Position numbers and translations under genes: made by a program. Below the pieces are notes generated by a model. It saw only the letters and a list, made by a program, of their open reading frames with translations. It did not search any database and was not told the DNA's origin. Shown here piece by piece: positions 33,806-42,835 of a stretch of DNA of 64,000 nt (positions within the stretch are counted from its first letter, which is position 1; every line of letters starts with the position of its first letter). The stretch is from Phycisphaerales bacterium (lineage in GTDB: Bacteria > Planctomycetota > Phycisphaerae > UBA1845 > UTPLA1). The DNA is taken from assembly GCA_020639075.1 (NCBI GenBank), contig JACKHI010000001.1, positions 3,224,001-3,288,000 on the forward strand, given 5' to 3'.

Positions 33806-34432
33806 TCAGGAATGAGGCTCGGACAGTGCGTCGCTGGTGGTCACATGGACGCCGGCGAGGCGCATTTCGGTGAGCGCCGCCCTCACATCGCCTTCGTTGA
33901 TTTCGACACCTCGGCAGCCGTCCTTCAGCAGAGTCGTCTCGAAGCCGAGCGATCGGGCGTCCAGCGCCGTGTATTTCACGCAGTAGTCGGTGGCGAGGCC
34001 CATGATGACGATTCGTCGAACATTGTTGGACGTGAGGAAGTCGCCGAGGCCCGTGGACTGTCGTCGGCCGTTGTCGAAGAAACCGCTGTAGCTGTCGATG
34101 TTGCAGTCGACGCCTTTGAGAACGACGTGATCGATGCGCTTGGCATCGAGTGACTTGGGAAACTCCGCGCCCGGCGTGTTCTGAACGCAGTGAACGGGCC
34201 AGAGGATCTGCTGGAGTCCATCGTGTTCGATCGTCTCGCCGACTGAATGTCCTTCGTGGTTAGCGGCGAAGCTGCAGTGGTTCCGCGGGTGCCAGTCTTT
34301 CGTTGCAACGACGAGGTCGAATTGCGGCATCATTGCATTGGCGACGGGGATGATCTGATCGCCTTCGGGGACGGCGAGCGGACCTGCGGGGAGGAAGTCG
34401 TTCTGGATATCGACGAGGAGCAGTGCGTTCAT
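33806..34432 (-). CDS. pncA: Nicotinamidase
   Basis: 208 residues of the isochorismatase-like fold. N-terminal LLLVDIQNDF (Asp8), TKDWHP with the metal/catalytic region, and the nucleophile Cys in MGLATDYCVKYTALDA (about residue 147). It converts nicotinamide to nicotinate, the substrate of the pncB product encoded 0.8 kb upstream on the same strand. Third gene of an NAD-salvage cluster (pncB, Nudix regulator, pncA); a 116-bp gap before it may hold its own promoter. Confidence 0.93.
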   Translation of the reverse strand: MNALLLVDIQNDFLPAGPLAVPEGDQIIPVANAMMPQFDLVVATKDWHPRNHCSFAANHEGHSVGETIEHDGLQQILWPVHCVQNTPGAEFPKSLDAKRIDHVVLKGVDCNIDSYSGFFDNGRRQSTGLGDFLTSNNVRRIVIMGLATDYCVKYTALDARSLGFETTLLKDGCRGVEINEGDVRAALTEMRLAGVHVTTSDALSEPHS

Positions 34433-34548
34433 GGATGCGTGACCTCCATTTCCTGCGTTGGCGAGTGATTTGGAGGCGACGGGCTTTTGCTGTTGAATGC
34501 CCTCCGCTTCCTTACGGGCGCGGCTCTGCTAGGTCGCGTCACTGAATT

Positions 34549-35238
34549 CTATAGTTCGAAATTGAAGCCCGCCTTTTCGAGCCGTTGGTATTTTCGCTGA
34601 TCGAAACGGTAGAGCCGCGCGGCGCGATGGGAGACGTCTTGTTGTTTCTCGTCGAGTTCGACGAGGAGGTCCATTCCGAGAATCTTCCGTCGGAAATTCC
34701 GCTTATCGAGCGGTCGCTCAAGAATGACTTCGTAGAGTTTCTGCAACTGCGACAGCGTGAATTTGCGCGGCAGCAGTTCGAAGCCGATCGGCTTATACCG
34801 CACTTTGGCACGAAGGCGCTCGAGGGCGACGTTCAGTATCGTATCGTGATCGAAGGCGAGGCGACGGACGGACGTCGCGTCTTTCCACACGACTTCGCTC
34901 GCATCGCTGGCGGCCTCTGGCGTGTGACGGCGCATGGACACGAGACCGTAGTAAGCCACGGAAATGGACCGACCACGTGGATCGCGATCCGGATCACCGA
35001 AGGTGAAGAGTTGTTCGAGAAAGATGTCCTTCAGGCCGGTTTCCTCCGTCAGTTCGCGTCGGGCGGCGTCTTCGAGGGCTTCGTCCATGTCAACGAAGCC
35101 GCCCGGCAGCGCCCAGCGATCCTTGAAGGGGTCGGACTTCCGGCGGATGAGCAGGACCTGGAGTCGATCGGCGTCGAGCCCGAAGACAACGCAATCGACT
35201 GTGACCATGGGCCTCGGATAGTCGTAGGTGTGGCTCAC
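34549..35238 (-). CDS. Nudix hydrolase with winged helix, NrtR-like NAD regulator
   Basis: 229 residues from a GTG that overlaps the pncB stop (GTGA). N-terminal Nudix domain with an intact Nudix box (GX5EX7REX2EEXG, residues 47-68: GGFVDMDE, then RELTEETG). C-terminal winged-helix-type domain (about 145-229, LSQLQKLYEVILERPLDKRN). This two-domain layout is NrtR, which binds ADP-ribose and represses NAD-synthesis genes. The intact Nudix box means ADP-ribose or nucleotide hydrolysis is also possible. The palindrome at the pncB start is its likely operator. Confidence 0.85.
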   Translation of the reverse strand: MSHTYDYPRPMVTVDCVVFGLDADRLQVLLIRRKSDPFKDRWALPGGFVDMDEALEDAARRELTEETGLKDIFLEQLFTFGDPDRDPRGRSISVAYYGLVSMRRHTPEAASDASEVVWKDATSVRRLAFDHDTILNVALERLRAKVRYKPIGFELLPRKFTLSQLQKLYEVILERPLDKRNFRRKILGMDLLVELDEKQQDVSHRAARLYRFDQRKYQRLEKAGFNFEL

Positions 35239-36707
35239 AGTTTTCGCTCTCGCAGTTTCAGGATCAGTTCCGTCTTGAGATCGAACAGGTTCTTTTCAAG
35301 GCCCACGGGGTATTCGTGAGGATTTGTGAATCGCTTGATGGCGCCGTGGAGGCCCGCGAGCTGTTTCCTTGCGTAGGCCTGCGAGTTTTCGAGCGCGTGG
35401 ACCTTGAACACCTGCTCGCCCTTTCGAAAGACGGGCACAAGCAGGTCGGTGTGTGACAAGTCGGGACTGATGCGTCGGCGGCGCGTCATATCGAACGGGT
35501 CGACGATGGTGCAGCCTCTATCGATGTTCGTCTTTTCGTCGTAGATGGCATCGGCGACGAACAAGCCGTCGCGATGGTAACGACGGACCTGAAGAATGCC
35601 GGGGTTGGAGATCTTGATCGACTGCTCCGACAGTTTGAGCTTGTATTCCCAGTCCTGATGAGGCCGGCGAATGGCCGTCATCTTGTAGACGCCGCCGAGT
35701 GCGGGTTGATCGTAGGCTGTGACGAGTTTCGTACCGACGCCCCAGACGGCGATCGTCGCGCCTTGCGCTTTGAGGCTCTGGATGATGGTCTCGTCGAGGT
35801 CGTTACTCGCGACAATGACCGCCTTCTCGAAGCCGGCGGCATCGAGCATCTTCCGCGCTTCGATGCTGAGATAGGCCAAGTCGCCGGAATCGAGGCGGAT
35901 GCCGACCATTTCATGACCGCGTTCGCGCAAGCGTTTGCCTGCGTCGATGGCATGGCGAACGCCGTCGATCGTGTCGTAGGTATCGACGAGAAAGACGCAG
36001 TTGTTTGGCATGGCCTTCGCGTAGGCGTCGAAGGACTCGAGTTCATCGTCGAAGCTCATGACCCAGCTATGGGCGTGCGTGCCCTTTACAGGAATCCCGA
36101 ACAGTTTGCCAGCAAGAACATTGCTCGACGCATTGCAGCCGCCGATGAATGCCGCACGGCTGGCAGCAAGTGCGCCGTCGATACCGTGGGCGCGGCGCAG
36201 TCCGAATTCGAGCACGGATTCGCCGCGCGTCGCCTGGCAGACGCGCGCGGCCTTCGTGGCGATGAGCGTCTGAAAGTTGACGATGTTGAGAATCGGCGTC
36301 TCGAGAATCTGGGCCTGAATGATGGGGCCCCGAACCTGGATCAGCGGTTCGTGCGGGAATACGACGTTGCCTTCGGGAATGGCGTCGATGTCGCACGTGA
36401 GTTTCATTTCGGCGAGGTATTGAAGGAACCCTTCATCGAACAGAGGTTTGCCGTCGTTGCCCTTGAGCGTCGACAGGAACGCGATGTCGCTTTCGTCGAA
36501 GCGGAAGCGATCGAGGTAATCTACAAGGTAGCCGAGACCGCAGGTGATGGCGTATCCACCGCTGAAGGGATTCTTGCGGAAGGACATACTGAAGACGGCT
36601 TCGCAGTCCGATTCGCCCGCCTTCCAGTAGCCGTAGGCCATCGTCAGTTGATAAAGGTCGGTCAGCAGTGCGAGTGACGTCTGATAAATATCGAGCGGCG
36701 GGTTCAT
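35235..36707 (-). CDS. pncB: Nicotinate phosphoribosyltransferase
   Basis: 490 residues. Family opening LLTDLYQLTMAYGYW (residues 14-28), the SFRKNPFSGGYAI active-site loop, and GTHAHSWVMSF with the phosphorylated His region of the type-B enzymes; IRLDSGDL and GVGTKL complete the PRPP/phosphate-binding barrel. It makes nicotinate mononucleotide from nicotinate and PRPP, the entry to NAD by the Preiss-Handler route. The start codon (36707-36705) lies at the edge of a perfect palindrome and has no ribosome-binding site, so the mRNA may be leaderless. The gene overlaps the Nudix regulator by 4 bp. Confidence 0.95.
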   Translation of the reverse strand: MNPPLDIYQTSLALLTDLYQLTMAYGYWKAGESDCEAVFSMSFRKNPFSGGYAITCGLGYLVDYLDRFRFDESDIAFLSTLKGNDGKPLFDEGFLQYLAEMKLTCDIDAIPEGNVVFPHEPLIQVRGPIIQAQILETPILNIVNFQTLIATKAARVCQATRGESVLEFGLRRAHGIDGALAASRAAFIGGCNASSNVLAGKLFGIPVKGTHAHSWVMSFDDELESFDAYAKAMPNNCVFLVDTYDTIDGVRHAIDAGKRLRERGHEMVGIRLDSGDLAYLSIEARKMLDAAGFEKAVIVASNDLDETIIQSLKAQGATIAVWGVGTKLVTAYDQPALGGVYKMTAIRRPHQDWEYKLKLSEQSIKISNPGILQVRRYHRDGLFVADAIYDEKTNIDRGCTIVDPFDMTRRRRISPDLSHTDLLVPVFRKGEQVFKVHALENSQAYARKQLAGLHGAIKRFTNPHEYPVGLEKNLFDLKTELILKLRERKL

Positions 36708-36725
36708 AGTGTATTTCGTACACTA
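36707..36725. promoter_or_regulatory. Palindromic operator overlapping the pncB start codon
   Basis: TAGTGTA (36707-36713), 5-bp spacer, TACACTA (36719-36725): perfect 7-bp arms. On the minus strand the last base is the A of the pncB ATG. A possible -35 (TTGACG, 36743-36738) with a weak -10 (TACGAA, 36720-36715) would start transcription at or within a base of the ATG. NrtR is the likely binder because its candidate gene is in the operon. Confidence 0.65.
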
Positions 36726-37062
36726 ACAGGGCGCCGGCGTCAAGCGGAATCCGCGGCATTCCATAACGATCTCTACGTTGTTCGAGCCCATTCGGCAGGT
36801 CATACAGGTCTGCGTCCGCGGCGATCGTCCGCAAAAGCGCAAATCTCCCAGATTCCCTCATCCGCGCGATCGAACGTATCTTAGATTTTGCAATGAACGC
36901 CGCCCGACGTTCGAGTCGGCGGCGAGGCATCTGTAGGCAGGCACCATCGAAGCAATCCAAAACCTGGCGCGGCACATCGGCGACGGCGGACGCCGGGTGA
37001 TAAGACCGTAGCTGACGTCATGATCGTCCAACCCCTGGATTTCCGCCCGGGAGCCACTGCTC
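36726..37062. other. 337-bp gap without an evident gene
   Basis: Divergent region between pncB and a lipoprotein gene. I see the putative pncB -35 at 36738-36743 and GGGAG near 37047 before the next gene, nothing else. Confidence 0.5.
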
Positions 37063-37596
37063 ATGCGAAGACCACGACTTCGCTCGTTCTGCATCCTCAT
37101 ACCGGCGATGGCGGCACTGGCCTGCAACCAGCCGGAGGACACAACGTCGATCAACACACCGCCGACGGATCCGGCCGAATCGCGCAAGGAGCTCGCACAG
37201 TTCTTCGCGTATCACCAGGACCAGGGCATGATTCATGATCGCAGCATCGCGGACATTCACTTCGTCCCCGGCACGGTATTCCTTTCCGGAACGGGCGAGG
37301 CGTGCCTCGCACGTTACGCCGAACTGTTGTCGGAAACGGGCGGTACGCTGAATTACGACACGCGATTGGCGGACGCAACGCTGGTCAACGGCCGGCTTGG
37401 AACGGCGCGCCAGTTTCTGTCCCGCTACAACGTCGGCGGTCCGCAGATCCAGGTCGCACTCGGCATGCCCGGCGGCCGCGGAATGTCGCATTTCGAAACG
37501 GCGGCCGGTCAGGCCGTCGCACAACAGCCGGAACCGAGAGGCACGGCGTATCGACTCACCGGCGCTTCCGGCGTCGCGAGCAGCGGCTCGAACTAA
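37063..37596 (+). CDS. Small lipoprotein of unknown function
   Basis: 177 residues. The signal peptide ends in the lipobox MAALACN (Cys at about residue 21). The mature part is unlike any domain I recognise; it has a central mixed segment (DIHFVPGTVFLSGTGEACLARYAELL) given here in pieces around residues 66-91, and a Gly/Gln-rich tail. The TPR lipoprotein gene follows after 24 bp, so the two probably form an operon and act together at the cell envelope. Confidence 0.65.
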   Translation: MRRPRLRSFCILIPAMAALACNQPEDTTSINTPPTDPAESRKELAQFFAYHQDQGMIHDRSIADIHFVPGTVFLSGTGEACLARYAELLSETGGTLNYDTRLADATLVNGRLGTARQFLSRYNVGGPQIQVALGMPGGRGMSHFETAAGQAVAQQPEPRGTAYRLTGASGVASSGSN

Positions 37597-37620
37597 TTTG
37601 AAACAGAAGGAGATACCCCG

Positions 37621-38838
37621 ATGCGCAAAACTCTCGCCATCGTCGTCACGTGCGTCAGCGTCGTCGCGATTCCGACGGGCTGTTCCCAGCCGAAGGGTCT
37701 GTCGGACGGGACGCGGATCTCACCGCAGACGCACGTCGCGTCCGGTCAGATGCTCGAAGCACAGCGAAACTTCCCGGGCGCGGAAAACCAGTATCGCGAG
37801 GCGATCGACGCGCAACCGGATCTTACGATCGCTTACCATCGCCTCGCCGAGTTGTACCTCAAGCTCGGGCGATTCGACGATGCCCGCCGCACGCTTCGCA
37901 CGGCAATTGAAGCCGGGGCGGACGAGGCCTCGCTGCGAAACAACCTCGGATTCACGCTGATGCGATTGGAGCAGTTCGACGAGGCCGAGCAGATGTTCGA
38001 AGCCGCCCTCTCGATTTCGCCGCAGTTTCATCGAGCGCGGATGAACCTCGCACTGCTGCACGCTCGAGCGGGACGAATTGACGAGAGCGTCGCCGAGTTC
38101 GAAAAGCTCCTGCCGCGGGCGGACGCGCTTTACAACGTCGCCGTGATTCGAATGCAGCAGCGCGACTACCTGACGGCTGCCTGGGGATTCGGCGAAGCGG
38201 CGCAGCTCAATCCGAACCTGCCGGAAGCACGAAGCAACTTCGAGAAGGCGCGGTTCCTGGCGCAGCACTCGCCGCAACCGCAGGCGTCCAGCGATTTTCT
38301 GGCGGCATTGAACGTACCGCCGCAGTCAATAGAGCCCAGCGTCGTGCAGACGACGGCCGTTCGATCGCCGGCGCCGGCCGAAGTGATCGAGGAGCGCGAA
38401 CCGGTTCGCGCAACACCGACGAAGGTCCGAACCGCGCGATTCGAACCGAGGATTGCCGACGCCGTCGTGACGCCGCGACCCGTCGAAGCGTCCACGAAAC
38501 CCGTCGAAACGCCGACAGTCCAAACGATGCGGGACATTTCCACAAATGTCCGTGAAGCCGCGGTTGCGATCGCGCCCAAGGCGCCTGAGAGCGATGCAAG
38601 TTGGGTGAAGCGGTCGACATCGGCAGCGGCTTCGTCGCAGACGACGGCGAGCTATCCGGCGATGACAGCCGTCGAGCCGGCTGACTGTCCGGAAGCTCCG
38701 ATCCGCGTGGCTTCAAGCAATGATCCGGACGATTCGGACTGCGTCGAAACGAATCCGATGTCGCCCGTGCAGCTCACGTCGGCACGACCGACGCAATCCG
38801 CGAAATCTCAGCCGATGACGCCCGTCACGAACGAGTAA
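37621..38838 (+). CDS. TPR-repeat lipoprotein
   Basis: 405 residues with a strong AAGGAGAT ribosome-binding site. Lipobox PTGCS at about residues 18-22. Four to five tetratricopeptide repeats fill residues 40-200 (e.g. AYHRLAELYLKLGRFDDAR; LRNNLGFTLMRLEQFDEAEQ). The C-terminal half is low-complexity, Pro/Thr/Ser-rich, and probably disordered. It resembles TadD-type or pilotin-like scaffolds but no other tad or secretion gene is close, so only a protein-interaction role can be claimed. Terminator-like stem at 38902-38932. Confidence 0.8.
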   Translation: MRKTLAIVVTCVSVVAIPTGCSQPKGLSDGTRISPQTHVASGQMLEAQRNFPGAENQYREAIDAQPDLTIAYHRLAELYLKLGRFDDARRTLRTAIEAGADEASLRNNLGFTLMRLEQFDEAEQMFEAALSISPQFHRARMNLALLHARAGRIDESVAEFEKLLPRADALYNVAVIRMQQRDYLTAAWGFGEAAQLNPNLPEARSNFEKARFLAQHSPQPQASSDFLAALNVPPQSIEPSVVQTTAVRSPAPAEVIEEREPVRATPTKVRTARFEPRIADAVVTPRPVEASTKPVETPTVQTMRDISTNVREAAVAIAPKAPESDASWVKRSTSAAASSQTTASYPAMTAVEPADCPEAPIRVASSNDPDDSDCVETNPMSPVQLTSARPTQSAKSQPMTPVTNE

Positions 38839-39213
38839 CGTCGGCCTGACAAGGAAATTTGTTTTCAGACTCCCCCTCCCTTCCTCATTCACCCCGTTCA
38901 TGACGTCGGCGGCGCCTCGCACCGCCGACGTCCTTATTTCTACGGCGTCGATTGTGCCCTTCGCCGATCGGGCCGGGCCGAACGGGTTTATCGGCATTTT
39001 GCGCTCGTTATGACGGGCTACCGGACACGTTTGAAAGGCATAGAATTCACCGCAGCAGGAGTTGGCCGATCCGCCCTCCGATTGGAGCGGCGGGGACTCC
39101 CGGCCGCGCCCTGCGTCGATGAGAATCACGGATCCCGCTCTCGAAACGCGTTTCGCGCTCCACGCTTGGTTGGGAAGGAGCAGGCGATACGTGGGCGAAC
39201 TCTGGAGGTGGTC
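38839..39213. other. 375-bp gap with a terminator-like stem
   Basis: Apart from the stem at 38902-38932, no coding frame is convincing. GGAGG at 39203-39207 is the ribosome-binding site of the next gene. Confidence 0.5.
38902..38932 (+). terminator. Probable terminator of the TPR gene
   Basis: GACGTCGGCGG (38902-38912) and CCGCCGACGTC (38922-38932) form an 11-bp stem with a 9-nt loop, followed by CTTATTTC, a weak T-rich tail. Confidence 0.55.
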
Positions 39214-40065
39214 ATGCGTTTGCTGACGTTTTCCGTTCTGACAGTTGCATTCATCCTGGTCGCGCCGTTCGGCGTCCTGGCTGCCCCCGACGATAAGCCT
39301 GCGGCGTCGCAATCGGATGACGCTACGGCCGGGCCGATGTCGCGGCGCGGCGACGAACTGATCGCCGCCTTGCCGGAGATCCCATTCGGTATCAATCGCG
39401 TGACGCGCCTGGAAGCGAACGGCGACGACGACAAGGCTTTTGCGACGAGTCGATCGACGCTCTTATCGAGCGGCAAGGGCGACACACTTCGCTATGCGTA
39501 CACCAATGTCAGCCTGATGAGATCGAAGGACGGCAGTGTCATCGAGGTCAAGACGACGGGAACGCTGACGCGCCGATTCCGACCGGAGAAAATCGTCTGG
39601 GAAATCATCGATCAGAAACCGACGGGGTATTTCAGCAAGACGGTCGAAACAATGACCATCGACGATGAGGAGATTGTGCGCGTCAAGACGGACGCCGATG
39701 GAAAGACGACGGAAAAACGAATGCCGACGCCAAAAGAAGAGTTCGTTTACCTGATCGACGATCTCATGTTGATGTTGAAGATCAAGCCGGACGATCGGTT
39801 CATACTTCGCGATCTCGATCCGGACACGGGGCGCTTGAATCGTCGCACGTATGTCGTATCGAAGAAAGACGACAATCAGACGCGGGTCGGCATTCGCAAG
39901 CATCCGAGCAAAGTGGAAACGGAAAGCTATCTGTTACACGGACCCGATATGATCATGAAGCACACGATTCACGATCTGGCGCTGACGTTCACGGCGACGA
40001 CCGAGGCTCGACTCTCGGCCGTGGAGAACGTATTCCGCCGAATGCGCCGGCCGGCCAAGCCGTAA
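39214..40065 (+). CDS. Secreted protein of unknown function
   Basis: 283 residues from the ATG at 39214, with GGAGG 6 nt upstream. Cleavable signal peptide (LTVAFILVAPFGVLAA, 8-23). The mature part is a mixed beta-strand protein: TRLEANGDDDKAFATSRS, EVKTTGTLTRRFRPEKI and GKTTEKRMPTPKEEFVYLID appear as successive segments. I recognise no domain. It is 230 bp upstream of the M1 peptidase triplet on the same strand but a separate promoter for those genes is visible. Function unknown. Confidence 0.7.
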   Translation: MRLLTFSVLTVAFILVAPFGVLAAPDDKPAASQSDDATAGPMSRRGDELIAALPEIPFGINRVTRLEANGDDDKAFATSRSTLLSSGKGDTLRYAYTNVSLMRSKDGSVIEVKTTGTLTRRFRPEKIVWEIIDQKPTGYFSKTVETMTIDDEEIVRVKTDADGKTTEKRMPTPKEEFVYLIDDLMLMLKIKPDDRFILRDLDPDTGRLNRRTYVVSKKDDNQTRVGIRKHPSKVETESYLLHGPDMIMKHTIHDLALTFTATTEARLSAVENVFRRMRRPAKP

Positions 40066-40221
40066 CTCAGCTGCGCGTCGTATCAGGGGCCGGCATCGGG
40101 TTCGTCTTGCGGGCGGTTTGTCCGACGCCGCGGCACAATTGCCGCTCCGGGCAGCGTGGGCCCATCTTCCGCCATCTCGGGCGACTTTCAATTTGTTACG
40201 TAACCGCCGCCGGCGAATGCC

Positions 40222-40227
40222 TATAAT
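40222..40227 (+). promoter_or_regulatory. TATAAT of M1 peptidase gene 1
   Basis: Perfect -10 hexamer 73 bp before the start codon at 40295. No good -35 at the standard spacing. Confidence 0.5.
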
Positions 40228-40294
40228 GGGGCTCGGTCAGAGTTACTCGGGCATCAGACTCGCCGTTGCGGGTCGCCGGCAGGGGTGGAATTCA

Positions 40295-42655
40295 ATGCTT
40301 CGATTGATTTGCGGAATCGTCTTCGTTTGCGTGCCAAGTGTCTGGGCCCAACCGGAGGTCCGAGAAGCGGCCCTGAATTCGGCTTCACCTTGCGGTCCGC
40401 TCGACGACGTCAGTCCCATCGAAGCGGGCAAGGCGTCGCCCCTCTGCGGACATGCCTACACGGCGCGCCCCGATCTGTTCCCAATGGGACCTGGGCGCGC
40501 GCCGCGCATCGGCGGCGTGGACAACACCGACATCACGCATTATCGCCTTGAGCTCGAGTTCAACATTCTGCCGGACTTCACATATACGATCAGCGGCGAC
40601 AATCAAGTGAACGTCACGGTCGTCGGCTCACCGATCTCGGACTTCGAACTCGAACTGGACGACGCGTACAGCGCTTCCGTCAGCGGCAATGTGACGAGTT
40701 GGTCGCACACGAATGATCTCATCACGATGACGCTCGATCGCACGTACGATCCCGGCGAGTCATTTCAAGTGGTTGTCGCCTACGACGGCAATCCGTGGCA
40801 GGCATACGCCATTCCCCTGACATCGTGGGTATTCCAAGGAAAAATGCGATTCGCGACGCTTTCGGAGCCTTTTGATGCGCCGGGTTGGTGGCCGTGCAAG
40901 AATTCGCTGAGCGACAAGGCAACGGCGGAGATCATCATCACGGTGCCGGATCCGCTGGTCGTTGCAAGCAACGGCCTCCTGCAATCGACGACGCCACTTT
41001 CGGGCGATCGCACGCAATACCACTGGCTGGAAACAAATCCGATCGCCGACTACCTCATCTCGCTCGCCATCGCCGACTACAAGATCTACAACCTGACGTA
41101 CGAATACGACGACGGCCAGGGCGGCGCCGGGACGATGCCGGTTCCGTGCTATCTCTACTCCGAACACTGGAACAATGCCGCGAACGCACCATCAGAGAAT
41201 TATCAGCTCTACTCGGATCCGCTACTGGACATGCTGAGTGCCTTTGAATCGGCGGCGGGGCCCTATCCATTTCGCAATGAGAAGTATGGCGTGGCCGAGA
41301 CCAGCGGTCTGTTCGCGAACATGGAACATCAGACGATGACCAGCATGGTTCAATACGGCTATACGGACGTCATGTCGCACGAGCTGGCACATCAGTGGTT
41401 CGGCGACAACGTCACATGCGGGACGTGGCACGACATCTGGCTGAACGAGGGATTGGCAAGTTACTTCGAAGCCGTCTATCGAGAGCGACGCCCCGGCGGC
41501 GGCCGCGAATTCTATTGGATCAGCATCATCGACCACATACCGAGCAACAGGCGCATACAGGTCTATCGCCCCGATGCCAGCGACTCCGACGAGATTTTCT
41601 CATTCGACGCGGTTTACCGGAAAGGCGCGTGGGTATGTCACATGCTTCGCCATGTGATGGGCGACGAGGCTTTCTTTCAGGCGCTGACGGATTACAACGC
41701 GACGTATGGCGGCGGGTTCGCGACGACGGCCGATTTCGCGGCAGCGATGTCGAGCACATTCGGCCACGATCTCTCATTCTTCACGGATCAGTGGGTAATG
41801 AACCCGGGCGCGCCGCGATATGTCTGGCGATACAACACGAAGCTCGTTGACAATTCGAATTACCTCTACCTGCAGATCGAACAACAGCAGAACAGTGTCG
41901 GAGACGGTCTGTTCACAATGCCGATCGATATTCGAATCACAACGAGTGCAGGCGTCAGCGTGCATCGCATCTGGAATGACGACTGGATTGAAAACTATGT
42001 CATACCCATTGACGGCACGCTGGTCGATGTCGAATTCGACGAGGAGGACGGCGATCCCATCCACAACTACATACTCGCGGCCTCCAAGGCATTTGAACCG
42101 ACGGCGCCTGCCCTGCCGCCGGTCATTCTCGCCAAGAAGCTCGTCGCATATTCCGGCCCTTCGGGAGATGCATCCGTCAGCCTGACGTTCAGCGATGACA
42201 TCGGGACACTTGATGCGGTAGACGTCGCATTGACCGGCGCCAATTCGGGTGTGCATCCTGCGGCAAGCGTGAGCTACGAGCCGGCATCGCAGACGGCGAC
42301 TGTGACATTCGCCGCCTTGCCGAATGATACATACGTGTTGCGCGTGATTTCGTCGGGCATCTCCGCGAATGGCGCGATGCTTGACGGTGAGGTTGACGAC
42401 TCGGCATGGTACGACGACGTCCTGTTACCCTCCGGCGATGGACAGCCGGGCGGCGACGCCGTGTTTGCTTTTTCGATCTCCGCAGGCGATGCGGACTGCA
42501 ACGGCACCGTCAATCTCGACGACATCGGGGCATTCACCTCGGTGCTACTCGGTATCGACGCGCCCCCGTGCAATGCGCTTCGCAGCGACACCAATAACGA
42601 CGGACGCGTGGACGGTCTCGACATCCCCGGATTCCTCGCGCAGCTCACCCAATAG
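40295..42655 (+). CDS. Secreted M1 metallopeptidase with dockerin-like tail, copy 1
   Basis: 786 residues. The ATG at 40295 is chosen for its AGGGGTGG site and because a signal peptide (MLRLICGIVFVCVPSVWA) begins there. Zinc site HELAH (His362, Glu363, His366) and Glu385 in LNEG, the M1 HEXXH-x18-E layout; the exopeptidase motif is present as a variant (NMEHQT for GxMEN). The C-terminal 130 residues hold an Ig-like strand region and two EF-hand repeats (DADCNGTVNLDDIGAF; DTNNDGRVDGLDI), as in dockerins. It probably acts as an extracellular aminopeptidase anchored via calcium-binding repeats. First of three tandem paralogues. Confidence 0.9.
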   Translation: MLRLICGIVFVCVPSVWAQPEVREAALNSASPCGPLDDVSPIEAGKASPLCGHAYTARPDLFPMGPGRAPRIGGVDNTDITHYRLELEFNILPDFTYTISGDNQVNVTVVGSPISDFELELDDAYSASVSGNVTSWSHTNDLITMTLDRTYDPGESFQVVVAYDGNPWQAYAIPLTSWVFQGKMRFATLSEPFDAPGWWPCKNSLSDKATAEIIITVPDPLVVASNGLLQSTTPLSGDRTQYHWLETNPIADYLISLAIADYKIYNLTYEYDDGQGGAGTMPVPCYLYSEHWNNAANAPSENYQLYSDPLLDMLSAFESAAGPYPFRNEKYGVAETSGLFANMEHQTMTSMVQYGYTDVMSHELAHQWFGDNVTCGTWHDIWLNEGLASYFEAVYRERRPGGGREFYWISIIDHIPSNRRIQVYRPDASDSDEIFSFDAVYRKGAWVCHMLRHVMGDEAFFQALTDYNATYGGGFATTADFAAAMSSTFGHDLSFFTDQWVMNPGAPRYVWRYNTKLVDNSNYLYLQIEQQQNSVGDGLFTMPIDIRITTSAGVSVHRIWNDDWIENYVIPIDGTLVDVEFDEEDGDPIHNYILAASKAFEPTAPALPPVILAKKLVAYSGPSGDASVSLTFSDDIGTLDAVDVALTGANSGVHPAASVSYEPASQTATVTFAALPNDTYVLRVISSGISANGAMLDGEVDDSAWYDDVLLPSGDGQPGGDAVFAFSISAGDADCNGTVNLDDIGAFTSVLLGIDAPPCNALRSDTNNDGRVDGLDIPGFLAQLTQ

Positions 42656-42742
42656 CGGACGAACAGCCTGGCCATCTGTTACCGCCGGTCTTCGCCACTG
42701 CCATCGGATGCCCTAGGCCCGAAGTCCCGAGCCCCGGTCGAT

Positions 42743-42772
42743 TTGAGGCAGGGAGGGCTCATGGCCTATAAT
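42743..42772 (+). promoter_or_regulatory. Promoter of M1 peptidase gene 2
   Basis: TTGAGG (42743-42748), 18-bp spacer, perfect TATAAT (42767-42772), 69 bp before the start codon at 42836. Confidence 0.6.
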
Positions 42773-42835
42773 CCACAAAGGTGGATATGAGCGAGACTCG
42801 ACGGCGCCGTCCCGGCGTCGCAGGTGGAGTGGGAC

